Shown: piece by piece, positions 9,205 to 18,917 of the stretch
How positions within the stretch are numbered: the stretch's first letter is position 1
How the letters are laid out: each line of letters opens with the position of its first letter
From: an uncultured Erysipelotrichaceae bacterium
Lineage (GTDB): Bacteria > Bacillota_I > Bacilli_A > RFN20 > CAG-826
Assembly: GCA_900316365.1 (NCBI GenBank)
Contig: ONCO01000012.1
Coordinates: 1-60,120 of the forward strand
Direction of reading: 5' to 3'
Length of the DNA stretch: 60,120 nucleotides
Notes under the pieces: generated by a model
The model's input: only the letters and a program-made list of their open reading frames with translations
The model's database searches: none
Told to the model about the DNA's origin: nothing
Made by a program: the position numbers and the translations under genes

Positions 9205-11327
9205 TATTTGGCCTCCTTCTTAGTGGCGGTCTTCTTTGGGGCGGCTTTCTTAGCCGGGGCCTTTTTGGCAGGAGCTTTCTTAGGAGCGGCCTCTTTCGGG
9301 GCTTCTTCCTTCTTAGCTTCTACTTTGGCTTTGGCTTCGACTTTGGCCTCGACCTTGATTTCGGCGGTCACGCCTTTCTTATCAAGGATCTTAAGAACGC
9401 TGTTTTTGTAGTTAGTTGGTTTTGGGGTGTATTCCGGATGGGCGCTTAAGGCTCTGCGGATACGGGCTTTGACGACCTCGCTAATATCGAAGTCCGGGGC
9501 AAGCTCATCCAAGACCCAAGTGGCAGCGAAATGGGTATCGCTGACCTGGAAGAATGGCGGCTGCTCGAGATAATCGATGGCCAAGGCGTGGGCGTTTCTA
9601 TCCGCGAAGGCATCTCCCTTTGGAGGAAGGAGCATGTTCGGCGGAGTGCCTGGGATCGCCTGAAGCTTCTCTTTGGTCTCAAGGTCTGGCATGGAGCCTA
9701 AGAGAGCGATGGTGTATGGGTGGCGTGGATCGTAGAAGATGTCGGTAGAGGTACCGTATTCGACGATTTTGCCGGCGTACATGACGGCGATGTCATCAGC
9801 CATGTTGGCGACGACGCCAAGGTCATGGGTGATGAAGACGATGGAGAGGTTTCTCTCCTTCTTGAGTTTGTTGATAAGCTCAAGGATCTGAGACTGGATG
9901 GTGACGTCGAGAGCGGTGGTCGGCTCGTCGCAGATAAGGACTTCTGGGCTGGAGCAGAGGGCGATCGCGATGACGATACGCTGTCTCATACCACCAGAGA
10001 GTTCGAACGGATACTGCTTGAAGCGGCGTTCCGCGTCGTGGATACCGACCTCTTTGAGCATGTTGATGGCGCGCTCATCGGCCTCTTTCTTGGTGAGGAT
10101 GGTGTTGGCTTTCTTGATGTTCTCCTCGTAAGTCGAGAGGGCGTTCTGAGCGATCTGGTCTCTCTTGCTTAAGCCCTCTTCCTTGATGGCGTGGAGATAA
10201 TCGATGAGCGAAGAAATAGCCTTCTTGAGCTCTTCGACGTATTCCTCGCGGGTAAGGATGACTTCCGGGAGCTTGGCGCGCTCTGCCGGCGGGAGGAAAT
10301 AGAAGTCCTCTGCCTCGCAGGCGATGAGTTCCTTTGGATCGGTTATGGCGTTTCTCTTGGCGATTCTGGCTTCGAGTTCCGCTTTCTTGGTTTCGTTCCT
10401 CTTGAGTTTCTCCTCGAGTTTGGCGATTTCATTGCGCTTCTCGACGCTTCCTCCGTCTGGAGCGACCTTGGCTTTTTCGATTGCCGCGATGTATTTAGCG
10501 ATCTTGGCGTCGAGTTCTTTGGCGATGGCGATGTTGCCTTTTTCGATGGCCTTGGATCTCTTTTTGATGTTCTTCGCGGATTCCTTGATCGAAGTCTCGA
10601 TGTATTTGACGACGCTTGGGAAGACCTCGACGTCGTTATCGGCCTCGGTGGAGATGCTTAAGACGCAGGATCTGAGTTCTTTCTTCAAGGATAAAAGACG
10701 TTTGGTGAGAGCAAAGAGCTCTTTGTCGTCTTCGTAGTTGACGCCCTTCGCGGCTTCGAGTTTCGGAAGGATGGCGTCGATGGCGGCTAAACGCTCGTTT
10801 AAGGAGACTTCGGCCGCTTTGACGAAGAGGCCGTTGTATTGGCCTAAGTTGGTCTCGCTGGAAAGTTTCTTCGCGACTTCCGCGTCGACTTTCGCAATGG
10901 TCGCGTTGACCTTGGCGAGGTCTTTCTTGGCCTCTTTGACGTCGGCCTTGTGCTTTAAGACCATGGCCTCGGTAAGCTGCTTACCGACGATCATGATTGG
11001 GTTTAAGGAAGATAACGGGTCCTGGAAGATCATGGAGATCTTGACGCCGCGGATCTTGTGGAAGTGCTCCTCGTCGATTTTGAGGAGGTCCTGACCATCA
11101 TAGATGATCTGGCCGTTCTCGATGATCTTGTTGTTGGCAAGGATGCCGAGGATGGCTTTGGAGGTAACGGATTTGCCAGAGCCGGATTCACCGACGATGG
11201 CTAAGGTTCTGCCACGATAGAGGGAGAAGTTGATGCCGCGGACCGCTTTGACGGTGCCGCCGTTAGTGCGGAAGGAGATGCGGAGGTTGCGGACATCGAG
11301 AATCTTGTTGTCGTTTAAGTTTTCCAT
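9204..11327 (-). CDS. oppD: Oligopeptide ABC transporter ATPase OppD with large coiled-coil insertion
   Basis: Second ATPase of the peptide importer. Walker A GESGSGKS is at about residues 46-53, the Q-loop MIFQDPLSSLNP at 99-110, the signature LSGGMRQR near 440-447, followed by LICDEPTTALD. Standard OppD is about 330-360 residues; this one has 707. Two extensions explain it: a roughly 270-residue Lys/Glu/Ala-rich coiled-coil insertion between Q-loop and signature (about 128-400), and a C-terminal tail of about 45 residues made of Lys, Ala and Pro (repeats of APAKK type). The ATPase motifs are intact, so it should be active. The inserted part may bind a partner or the membrane, which is speculation. 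Confidence 0.92.
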   Translation of the reverse strand: MENLNDNKILDVRNLRISFRTNGGTVKAVRGINFSLYRGRTLAIVGESGSGKSVTSKAILGILANNKIIENGQIIYDGQDLLKIDEEHFHKIRGVKISMIFQDPLSSLNPIMIVGKQLTEAMVLKHKADVKEAKKDLAKVNATIAKVDAEVAKKLSSETNLGQYNGLFVKAAEVSLNERLAAIDAILPKLEAAKGVNYEDDKELFALTKRLLSLKKELRSCVLSISTEADNDVEVFPSVVKYIETSIKESAKNIKKRSKAIEKGNIAIAKELDAKIAKYIAAIEKAKVAPDGGSVEKRNEIAKLEEKLKRNETKKAELEARIAKRNAITDPKELIACEAEDFYFLPPAERAKLPEVILTREEYVEELKKAISSLIDYLHAIKEEGLSKRDQIAQNALSTYEENIKKANTILTKKEADERAINMLKEVGIHDAERRFKQYPFELSGGMRQRIVIAIALCSSPEVLICDEPTTALDVTIQSQILELINKLKKERNLSIVFITHDLGVVANMADDIAVMYAGKIVEYGTSTDIFYDPRHPYTIALLGSMPDLETKEKLQAIPGTPPNMLLPPKGDAFADRNAHALAIDYLEQPPFFQVSDTHFAATWVLDELAPDFDISEVVKARIRRALSAHPEYTPKPTNYKNSVLKILDKKGVTAEIKVEAKVEAKAKVEAKKEEAPKEAAPKKAPAKKAPAKKAAPKKTATKKEAK

Positions 11328-11330
11328 ATC

Positions 11331-12968
11331 TTAATCCTCGCTTCCTTTCAAAGACGTGTTGAAGGCATCACGTAAGCCGTTGCCGAATAAGTTGAAGCTG
11401 ATCATGAGCAACGAGATGATCAAGCATGGGAATAAGAGAACGTGCGGGTTGTTCTGCAAGCCGGCGTGCTGACCTTCGTTCAAGAGGACACCGATGGAGT
11501 TGATGCCCGAGGACGAGAAGTCGATGATGCCGAGGTAGGAAAGGGAAGATTCGGAGAAGATGACGCCAGGGATCATTAAGACCGAGCTGGTGACAAGAGT
11601 ACCGATCGCATTCGGCAAGATGTGCTTGAAGATCAAACGGGAGTCCTTCGCGCCTAAGGTTCTGGAAGCGAGAACGTATTCCTGACCTTTGAAGCGGTAG
11701 AACTGCATACGGGTGGTACCCGCGACGCCGACCCAGCCGCTATAGACGAAGGCAACGAGGAAGCCGAGGATGATGACGCCGGCATCGCCGATGCTGCTCT
11801 TTAAGGCTAGGTTATTGGTGAATTGGATGGAGCAGATGGTCAAGACGATGATCGATGGGATGTTAGCGATGATATCGGTGACACGCTCCATGATCATATC
11901 GACCCTGCCGCCGTAATAGCCGCTGATTGCGCCCCAGACAAGACCGATGACGAAGTTGATGGCGGAGATGCAGACACCCAAGATAAGGGAGAATCTGGCG
12001 CCTTCAGCTAAGCGGAGGAAGATATCCTGACCGCTGTCGTTCGCGCCGAAGAAATAGCGTGGCTCGAAGCCTAAGGTGTAGGTCAGATAGTCGTAGTAGT
12101 CGACGCGGACGGTGTAAGCGCCGGCGTGCTCTTCGACATAGACGTAATCGCCGTTGGCGTCTTTGGCGTAGATTGGGATGACTTTGCCATTCGCGTCAAA
12201 GACAGCGGTGAAAGAATTGGAATTATATTTGCCGTCGCTTTGCTTGGCGCTGAGCTTGTAATAGACGTCCTGATTCTGGTTGTAATGGGTCTTCATCTTG
12301 TCGAGGACGTCGAGGATGGTGCTTTCGTTTTCGCCATCGGCCTGCATGGTCGCGCGGTATTCCTCGAGGTAGGAAGCGACGTCGACCATCGGTTTGATGA
12401 TGGTCTTGTAATCCTTGTTCGCGGCGAGACTCTTCTCGTCGTGCTCGACGAGTTTGGCGTATTCACTCTGAGACAAGGTGACGGTGAAGTTACCGACGGC
12501 ATAGGTGTCGATGCGGACGTAGTACTGCTTGTTGATTTTGGAAGCGACTTTGGTTTCGGAGACATGGTCCAATTCGACGAATCTCTCGTGGTTGGAGTCG
12601 TTGCACTGGAGGGCTTTGTACGAATTCTCGTTATAAGCCATGACCTTTGTGCCATCCCAGAAGCCGGTTCCTTTGAAGAGCGGGTTATATGGGAGGGCAT
12701 AGGCGAATTTGTCGTCTCTGAAGCCATTTGGATACTTGGTGGTATTGACGTAGCTCTTCGGAGAGGCGAATGGGACGATGATCGCGAAAAGGGCGATGAG
12801 CAAGATGATGATGGCGGCGACGATGGAGGCTTTGTTCTTCGCAAAGCGCTTGAAAGAGTCCTCTAAGAAGGAGACTGGTTTGGTTTCGAAAGCCGCATCG
12901 TGGAGATGGGTGCGATCAGGGATTTCCTGGAAAAGCTTTGGATCGCGTTTATTCTGTAACGTTTCCAT
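11331..12968 (-). CDS. oppC: Oligopeptide ABC transporter permease OppC with extracellular domain
   Basis: Membrane permease of the peptide importer. It has an N-terminal cytoplasmic stretch, TM1 at about residues 46-70, a long extracytoplasmic segment (about 71-305) and then the usual transport domain with five membrane helices, including the EAA-type loop (RTLGAKDSRLIFKHILPNA). Common OppC proteins have about 300 residues; this has 545 because of the extra outer domain, which is seen in other low-GC Gram-positives and Mollicutes. The ATG overlaps the oppB stop (TAATG). The gap to oppD is 3 bp. Confidence 0.92.
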   Translation of the reverse strand: METLQNKRDPKLFQEIPDRTHLHDAAFETKPVSFLEDSFKRFAKNKASIVAAIIILLIALFAIIVPFASPKSYVNTTKYPNGFRDDKFAYALPYNPLFKGTGFWDGTKVMAYNENSYKALQCNDSNHERFVELDHVSETKVASKINKQYYVRIDTYAVGNFTVTLSQSEYAKLVEHDEKSLAANKDYKTIIKPMVDVASYLEEYRATMQADGENESTILDVLDKMKTHYNQNQDVYYKLSAKQSDGKYNSNSFTAVFDANGKVIPIYAKDANGDYVYVEEHAGAYTVRVDYYDYLTYTLGFEPRYFFGANDSGQDIFLRLAEGARFSLILGVCISAINFVIGLVWGAISGYYGGRVDMIMERVTDIIANIPSIIVLTICSIQFTNNLALKSSIGDAGVIILGFLVAFVYSGWVGVAGTTRMQFYRFKGQEYVLASRTLGAKDSRLIFKHILPNAIGTLVTSSVLMIPGVIFSESSLSYLGIIDFSSSGINSIGVLLNEGQHAGLQNNPHVLLFPCLIISLLMISFNLFGNGLRDAFNTSLKGSED

Positions 12969-13978
12969 TATTTGCCACCTCCCATACGAATACGTGGATC
13001 AACGATGCCATAGCTGACGTCGACGACGATGGTGCCGATCAAGCCGATGGCGATATAGAACATAGAGACGAACTGGAACACGTCGTAGTCTCTGGACTGA
13101 ATGGACTGAAGATAGAGGGCACCGACACCAGGGACGGAGAAGATGTTCTCAATGATGAGGGAGCCGCTTAAGACGGAGATGATCTCGCCGAGGATCATCG
13201 GGAAGATTGGGACTAAGGAGTTGCGGAAGGCGTGGCGAACGGTCGCCTGGGCCTTGGTTAAGCCCTTGGTGCGGGCGAGGAGCATGAAGTCGCTGGTGAG
13301 GACCTCGGTGAGCTCAGCGCGGGTATAACGGGCGAAGCCAGCGATGGAGCCGAAGGACATGGACATGACCGGAAGGATCATGGAAGCGATGACCCCAGGG
13401 GTGAAGTAGCCGTCCGAGATGTCGGCCATAAGTGGGGGAAGAATTTGCCAAGTATAGCCGAAGAGAACTTGGAGTAAGAAAGCGTAAACGAAGCTCGGAA
13501 CAGAGATGAAGAGCATGACGAGAACGCTTAAGACGTGGTCTTGCCATTTGTTCTTGCGCAAGGCCATGTAAATACCGATAGCGATACCGATCGGGGTGGA
13601 GATCAACATGGAGAAGATGTTGATCATGATGGTTGGAGGAAGCCTCTTGAAAAGGACTTCATCCGGACCGGAAAGCCATTCGATCTTGTAGCTATAGCCC
13701 CAGCGGTGGCTGGTGGTTGGGTTGAAGAGTCTGGCAAGGAACGTGCCAAGCTGCTCTAAAACCGGAATGTTCTCGTATCCTCCGTTTGCGGTTTTGCGCA
13801 TACGGCCCTGAGCGACCATATTAATGTAGAAGATCTCAGGATCTTTCATGCCCGTATCGACATTCACCGGCAACAATCTGACCATGACGAAGCAGATAAA
13901 GAAAATTGCCACAAATGTGAGTACCATCAAGCCGAGACGCTTGAGGATATATATGAGCATTTGTTTGTTTCTACTCAT
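12968..13978 (-). CDS. oppB: Oligopeptide ABC transporter permease OppB
   Basis: Membrane permease of 336 residues. TM1 is at residues 9-34 and five more helices follow the region at 110. The EAA-type cytoplasmic loop (RTKGLTKAQATVRHAFRNSLVP) and the C-terminal GIVDPRIRMG segment are typical of OppB. The start is preceded by an aagaaagggaag site. It lies downstream of oppA behind a strong hairpin, which probably lowers permease expression relative to the binding protein. Confidence 0.93.
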   Translation of the reverse strand: MSRNKQMLIYILKRLGLMVLTFVAIFFICFVMVRLLPVNVDTGMKDPEIFYINMVAQGRMRKTANGGYENIPVLEQLGTFLARLFNPTTSHRWGYSYKIEWLSGPDEVLFKRLPPTIMINIFSMLISTPIGIAIGIYMALRKNKWQDHVLSVLVMLFISVPSFVYAFLLQVLFGYTWQILPPLMADISDGYFTPGVIASMILPVMSMSFGSIAGFARYTRAELTEVLTSDFMLLARTKGLTKAQATVRHAFRNSLVPIFPMILGEIISVLSGSLIIENIFSVPGVGALYLQSIQSRDYDVFQFVSMFYIAIGLIGTIVVDVSYGIVDPRIRMGGGK

Positions 13979-14014
13979 GTTCTTCCCTTTCTTACATGTG
14001 TTTTATAAAGCGAC

Positions 14015-14047
14015 AAAATGCATGGGCGATTGTTTTCGCCCATGCAT
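14015..14047 (-). terminator. Hairpin between oppA and oppB
   Basis: A perfect 12-bp stem (atgcatgggcga, 14018-14029, with its complement at 14036-14047) encloses a 6-nt loop; on the minus strand it is followed by TTTT. It lies 19 bp after the oppA stop. Such intercistronic hairpins commonly act as partial terminators or 3' stabilisers, giving much more binding protein than permease. Confidence 0.75.
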
Positions 14048-14065
14048 CGTTAACGTAGTTACGGC

Positions 14066-16843
14066 TTAGTCAATCCAAGTCGCGTAGGTGTCGCCGAGTT
14101 TGCCGTCGAGACCCTTAACGAATTTATCCCATTCGGAATTGGTGTAGTTGAAGGTCATGAAGCGAATTCCACCGTAACCGATGAGGTTGATGTAGGTGGA
14201 GCTGCCGTTCTCGACTTTGAAGCCGGTTAAGCTAGAAGTGCCGCGAGCGACGACTGGGATGGCCTCGAAGCGGTTGATGATGCCGGCTTCGGTGCCCGCT
14301 AAGATGCGGAGTTTGTTTTCATGGATTCTGCTCCAAGCGGCCCATTCGGCATGGGCATCGCTGGTCTTATCGGCCGGTTCCTCGTAGGATTCGAGTTCTG
14401 GCTCGTTGTAAGTGGCGCTATCCATTTCTTTGTACCAAGCGTCGAAGGTCTTATTCTCGGTGGCTGGGTCGATCTGGCCGTCGCCGTTGACGTCGATTTC
14501 GAGGTTGACTTCGTCCTGGTGGCCTTTGAAGCCGTATTCGCAGGTGGATTCGAAGTCGGCTTCAAGGTAGACCTGCATGAGGCCGTACGGGTTGATGGCC
14601 GCGCCGCCCCAAGTGGAGAAGATCATGTCATAGCCGCCGTTCTTCGCGGTGGTGTAGTAGTCTTCGTCCTTGACCATCTTGATGGTGAGGGTGACGCCGT
14701 TAGGAAGCTGCTGAGCGAGATCCTTGGAGGCGTCTTCGACGACTTTCTTCCAGGCTTCCTGGATGTTGGCGTGCATCTTCTTGGTGTTCGCGGCTTCGTT
14801 ATCGTAGACGCGGAACTCGATGTCGATGACGTTGCCGTCGACCAAGTGGCCGTTGGCGGTGCTGTTGATTTCCTCGAGGAGGGCTTTCTTGACGTATTCC
14901 TTGGCTAAGGTTGGGTTGTAGCCGGCCTTGGCTTCCGGAAGGGCCGCGCCGTTTTCTTCGTCGATGGTTTCGCCGCCTAAGTGGTTGTAGACCATGCCAT
15001 AGACGCTCTTGCCCTGTGGGGTGTTGCGATACATTTCGCCGGTAGCGACGTTGGCGAGGTAGAGGTCATTGAGAAGACCGGTGAATTCCTTGGAACCAGC
15101 GGTGGCCTTGGCGGCGAAGTCTTTGCGGTCGAGCGCAAGGCTTAAGCCCTTACGGAAGTTGGCGTTGGCAAGGATGGTCTTGTTGCCGTTTCCGGTCTGG
15201 CGGGAGAGGAGCTTCCCGCGGTCGGTGTTGAAGCTGATCTTCTGGGTGTAGGACTCGTAGGTGGTGGTACGACGGCCAGAAGCGCCGTATTTGGCCATAT
15301 CATCGACGGTGAGGTCGATGTCATCTAACTTACCAGCCATGAATTCGTTGATGGCGGTGTTGTGGTCCTTGATGACGCGGGTGTTGATCTCGTCCATCTC
15401 GAACTGACCTTCATGCTTGCCATCTTTGTAACCGTACCAGTTCTCGTTTCTCTTGATGGTGATGGAGGAGCCTGGGACGAAGTTGGTGAGCTTGTATGGG
15501 CCGTAGGAGCGGTAGTTGGCCGCGTCGTTGGTCGCATACTTGGTACCCCAGGAGTTGTTGCCGAGGTCTTCGCTCAATTTGTCATAGAGTTCGGTGTCGA
15601 CGAGCCAGTTGCCGCCTAAAGCGAACTTGAGGTTGAGGGAGGAGATGGCCTTCGCTAAGTAGAAGCGGAGGGTGTAATCATCGAGAGCGACGATACCGAC
15701 GTCCGACATGTCGATGTTGATGCGGTCGTGCTTGATCATCGTGAAGAGTGGATATTCCCACATGTAGGAAGTGATGCCCTTGTTGGACTGTCTGGAGGAC
15801 ATGCCTTCAACGAAGGTCTGAAGGTCAGCCTTGAGCTTGTTAGTGCTGTATTTCTCCATGTTGTCCTTGTGCTCGTCGCCCCAAGAGGAGTCATCGACGT
15901 GAGCGCGGACATAGACTTCCATGTTGTCGAAATCCTGGATAAGGATGTCTGGGCAGCCTTCGAGCATAGTGCTCTTGACCTGGTCTGGTTTGGTGACTTC
16001 GGCCCAGTCAGCGGCCTTGTTGGCACGGAAGTTGACCCATTCGGTCTTCTCGGATTTCCAAGCGAAGTAGGCGTTCGCGTCATAGATACGCTGAGCGGCG
16101 AGTTCGACGGCATCGCTGGCCTTATCCTGCCGCTGCTTCAAGGCAGTGTAGAAGGTGACGGAGTCGTCGCTGTTATTTCCAAATAAGGATTGCGCGTATG
16201 TGGATGGCTTGCAGACGTTGAGATACCACTTGTTGTTGGACTTATGGATGACGCCGTTGCTGCTAGCAGTAGCATCCATTAAATAGGTATAGGCTGGCTC
16301 CATGGTCATACGGCCGTTTTTGTAATAGGCCTCGGCATTCGCAATGACGAAGTTGCCGTTGTAGTAGGAGTCGGCGCGGAAGTTCGCGTATTTCGGATCG
16401 AGCTGACGCTGCATGGAGTCAACGTAATCCTTAGCTTTGATGGCTCTGCCGTTATCAAAGGTGGCAGCCTTGTTGAGTTTGACATCCCAGACGGCGCCTT
16501 TTGGAGCGTTGCCGCCGGTGGAGGCGTAGAACTTATCGGCTAAGTCTTCTGGAACTTCGCTTGGATCGACCGCGATTGGGAATTGTTCCGCCATTTCGCA
16601 GACGAAGTCATAACCATCTTTGGTCGCGTTCATGATGGTGTCGTAGAAGCCGATTTCGGTGAAGCTTTGGATATAGGATTCATCGGCATTCTGCCAGTTA
16701 TGGACGTTCCAGTTGGTCGGCGAGGTGGAAAGGTAGGTGTTATAGGTGTGCCCGTTTGGGTTGTTCGGTTTCTCGCCGCAAGCGGCCAAGGCCATGATGG
16801 CCGTGGCGCTTAAGGCTAATACTGAGAGTTTCTTCTTTGTCAT
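14066..16843 (-). CDS. oppA: Oligopeptide-binding lipoprotein OppA (SBP_bac_5 family)
   Basis: Substrate-binding subunit of the peptide importer, anchored outside the membrane by lipid. The signal peptide has the lipobox LAAC with Cys at residue 22. The body matches the family 5 binding-protein layout: an early YDTI segment, a NFRKGLSLALDRKDF segment in the second half, and a YNPTLAKEYVKKALLEE segment. At 925 residues it is much longer than the usual 530-600, with extra material in the first half and near the C-terminus (an Asp/Gly-rich DVNGDGQIDP stretch that looks like a calcium loop). The start has an aaaggag site. It is 23 bp downstream of another lipoprotein gene in the same operon. Confidence 0.9.
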   Translation of the reverse strand: MTKKKLSVLALSATAIMALAACGEKPNNPNGHTYNTYLSTSPTNWNVHNWQNADESYIQSFTEIGFYDTIMNATKDGYDFVCEMAEQFPIAVDPSEVPEDLADKFYASTGGNAPKGAVWDVKLNKAATFDNGRAIKAKDYVDSMQRQLDPKYANFRADSYYNGNFVIANAEAYYKNGRMTMEPAYTYLMDATASSNGVIHKSNNKWYLNVCKPSTYAQSLFGNNSDDSVTFYTALKQRQDKASDAVELAAQRIYDANAYFAWKSEKTEWVNFRANKAADWAEVTKPDQVKSTMLEGCPDILIQDFDNMEVYVRAHVDDSSWGDEHKDNMEKYSTNKLKADLQTFVEGMSSRQSNKGITSYMWEYPLFTMIKHDRINIDMSDVGIVALDDYTLRFYLAKAISSLNLKFALGGNWLVDTELYDKLSEDLGNNSWGTKYATNDAANYRSYGPYKLTNFVPGSSITIKRNENWYGYKDGKHEGQFEMDEINTRVIKDHNTAINEFMAGKLDDIDLTVDDMAKYGASGRRTTTYESYTQKISFNTDRGKLLSRQTGNGNKTILANANFRKGLSLALDRKDFAAKATAGSKEFTGLLNDLYLANVATGEMYRNTPQGKSVYGMVYNHLGGETIDEENGAALPEAKAGYNPTLAKEYVKKALLEEINSTANGHLVDGNVIDIEFRVYDNEAANTKKMHANIQEAWKKVVEDASKDLAQQLPNGVTLTIKMVKDEDYYTTAKNGGYDMIFSTWGGAAINPYGLMQVYLEADFESTCEYGFKGHQDEVNLEIDVNGDGQIDPATENKTFDAWYKEMDSATYNEPELESYEEPADKTSDAHAEWAAWSRIHENKLRILAGTEAGIINRFEAIPVVARGTSSLTGFKVENGSSTYINLIGYGGIRFMTFNYTNSEWDKFVKGLDGKLGDTYATWID

Positions 16844-16866
16844 TGTTTAGTCTCCTTTCTTGGGGA

Positions 16867-18720
16867 TTAGGCGATGGTGTAACCGCTGAAGTCAGCAGTC
16901 TGGGTGGTGTCGATAGCAGAGATGCTATAGGTGGTGTTCCAGTAGAGGTTGGCTCTGCTGGAGGCCGGGCACTGGATGTTGGCTAAGGCGGTGATTTCAC
17001 CGGTGGTTGGGTTGACGGTGATGCCTTCGTAGGTGGAGTTGATGGTCAAGGCGTGGAGCTCGGTGTTCGCGGCATCCCAGCCCTTGATGGCGCTGGTGTA
17101 GTAGGTGCCATAGCTTTCGAGTTCGTTGGTCTCGCTGTCCTTGAACTGGACGAGAGCCATCTGATCCATCATCTGCTTGTAGAGGAGGTTGCTGGCGGTG
17201 GTGCCATCGTTGTCACCGACTTTGCCGGTGATGAGGTAGGTGCCGTCGTTCTTGGCGACCTTCTTGGTCCAGAGGCCGGCGTCGATGGCGGCATCGGTGA
17301 AGGCGGCAGTGGTGTAGACAGCAGCTTCTGCGGAAGCGACCGCGGAGTCGCCGGTGAGTTCTTTGGAGGTGTACTCCATTTCGTCCTGGGCGTTGAGGGC
17401 TCCGCTGACCTCATAGGCTTTGCCACCACGGTTGAAGAAGGCAATCTTCTTGAGGACTTTGTCGCCATCCTTGAGGACGGATTCGATGCCCTCGGCGGTG
17501 ACGGTGGTGACTTCGGTAAGAGCGTTGGTGGTACCGAAGAACTGAGTGTAAGCGTAAGTATCGTCTGGCTGAGCGACTTCCTGGCCGTTTCTATCAGCGG
17601 CGACGATCTTGGTGGTGACGGTGTAGTTGGTGGCGGCCTTCGCTAATCCGAAGGCGGTCTTCATCTCGCTAACCTCGAGAGGCTGTGGGAGATAAGCTGG
17701 GTTCTTCGCGGCAGCGTCAACTTTGTCGTTCTTGGAAGTGCCGATGTCTCTTAAGGTCATACCCCAAGCAAGGAGTGGGGTGTTTTTGTTGGCTTTGGCA
17801 TAGACGTAGAAGACGAAGGTAGCAGATTCAGCTTCGCCCGCGTCGTTCTTGCCTAATTCAACGATTTCGGTCTCGCCGAATTCGTAGTTGTCGTTAAGAC
17901 CCCTTGGAAGAGCGGTCTGATGAAGGGTTTCAGTGACGGTCTTGCCAGCGGTGATGGTTTCATCGCCGAGCCTATCGAAGGTGCTGGTGAATAAGGCGCC
18001 GTCGATGCTGAGTGGCATGTTGACGTAGTAGTTGCCCCAGTTGGAACCGATGTCGCCTGGCTGGAATTCGACATCGCCGTCGGCCTTGAAGTTGCCCCAA
18101 TAGCCTTTGCCATCGGAGAGCTTGGCGAGAATGACGCTGTTGGCATCGCCGTTCTCATCGACTGCGCCTGGGTTGTCCTTGTTGAAGTAGATGAAGTAGT
18201 TGTCGGTGTGGATCGCAGTTTCGCCGCCATAGGAGAGGGCGCCGCTGTTGGAGATGTCCAACAAATCAACGGTGTAGTTGGTTGGGTTGGCCTGGAGCTT
18301 TTTGAAGAAGTTGATGACTTCGATGCCTTTTTCGCTGCGGCAGTCGATGGTGATCATGGAGTCGAATTGGCCGGCCTTGAGGGTAAGGTCATAGACGCCG
18401 GTTTTCTTTACGGTGACTTTGGTTCCTTCGATAAGAACGGACGCCTTGTCTTTCTCGTAAACGCTGACGGTGAAGTTCTTGTCAGTGCTGCCGTCGGAAT
18501 ATTCGACGTTGTAGTATTCGGCTAAGTCGATGGTCTCGTTGACTTTGAAGAATGGGAGAGTCTTGTTCGCGTCGGCGGAGATGAAGTCGACATAGACGTT
18601 AGAAGCGCTGGAAGTAGGAGTGCCGCCATTGGAGTTTGGCATTTGGTTGTTGTCGTTGCAGGCCGCCAGCGAAACGGTCGCAAGAGCTAAGGTCATGAGG
18701 GTAAGTTTCTTTGCTTTCAT
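16867..18720 (-). CDS. Secreted lipoprotein, first gene of the Opp locus
   Basis: A 617-residue lipoprotein with lipobox LAAC, Cys at residue 21. After a short linker there is an Ig-like stretch (about 45-130) that resembles the bacterial Ig folds in surface proteins. The rest is Thr/Asn/Asp-rich and beta-rich, with no catalytic motif that I recognise. It has its own good promoter and a ggagg site, and it is followed by oppA after 23 bp. It may help capture peptides or protein at the surface, which is inferred only from position. Confidence 0.8.
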   Translation of the reverse strand: MKAKKLTLMTLALATVSLAACNDNNQMPNSNGGTPTSSASNVYVDFISADANKTLPFFKVNETIDLAEYYNVEYSDGSTDKNFTVSVYEKDKASVLIEGTKVTVKKTGVYDLTLKAGQFDSMITIDCRSEKGIEVINFFKKLQANPTNYTVDLLDISNSGALSYGGETAIHTDNYFIYFNKDNPGAVDENGDANSVILAKLSDGKGYWGNFKADGDVEFQPGDIGSNWGNYYVNMPLSIDGALFTSTFDRLGDETITAGKTVTETLHQTALPRGLNDNYEFGETEIVELGKNDAGEAESATFVFYVYAKANKNTPLLAWGMTLRDIGTSKNDKVDAAAKNPAYLPQPLEVSEMKTAFGLAKAATNYTVTTKIVAADRNGQEVAQPDDTYAYTQFFGTTNALTEVTTVTAEGIESVLKDGDKVLKKIAFFNRGGKAYEVSGALNAQDEMEYTSKELTGDSAVASAEAAVYTTAAFTDAAIDAGLWTKKVAKNDGTYLITGKVGDNDGTTASNLLYKQMMDQMALVQFKDSETNELESYGTYYTSAIKGWDAANTELHALTINSTYEGITVNPTTGEITALANIQCPASSRANLYWNTTYSISAIDTTQTADFSGYTIA

Positions 18721-18762
18721 ATAATGATTCCTCCGTTTTCTACCGTTAAGTAGTCATGCGCC

Positions 18763-18790
18763 ATTATACGCGTGGGAGAAAAATTGCAAA
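18763..18790 (-). promoter_or_regulatory. Promoter of the lipoprotein-opp-peptidase operon
   Basis: On the minus strand TTTGCA (18790-18785), a 16-bp spacer and a perfect TATAAT (18768-18763) lie about 43 bp upstream of the first ATG at 18720. This is the only clear promoter seen ahead of the large minus-strand locus. Confidence 0.7.
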
Positions 18791-18869
18791 TACTTTTTTT
18801 CAAATCATTGAAATTTAGTGCCGATAAAAGGCGAAATCGTATGATTTACATCTCAAAAACAGGTAAGAA

Positions 18870-18898
18870 TTGAAAAGTGTTTGGCGGCTTTATATAAT
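18870..18898 (+). promoter_or_regulatory. Promoter of tRNA-Leu
   Basis: TTGAAA (18870-18875) and perfect TATAAT (18893-18898) with a 17-bp spacer. The tRNA begins 20 bp after the -10 box. Confidence 0.8.
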
Positions 18899-18917
18899 CA
18901 GCCCTGCTTATCCCGAT

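Noticed and set aside
9204..11327. OppD insertion as an intein or inserted gene
   Set aside because: No intein splice motifs; composition is coiled-coil and in frame, matching known insertions in Mollicutes Opp ATPases.
12126..12866. Plus-strand 246-codon open frame opposite oppC
   Set aside because: Shadow of a codon-biased gene; Asp/Val/Gly-rich nonsense with no start signal.
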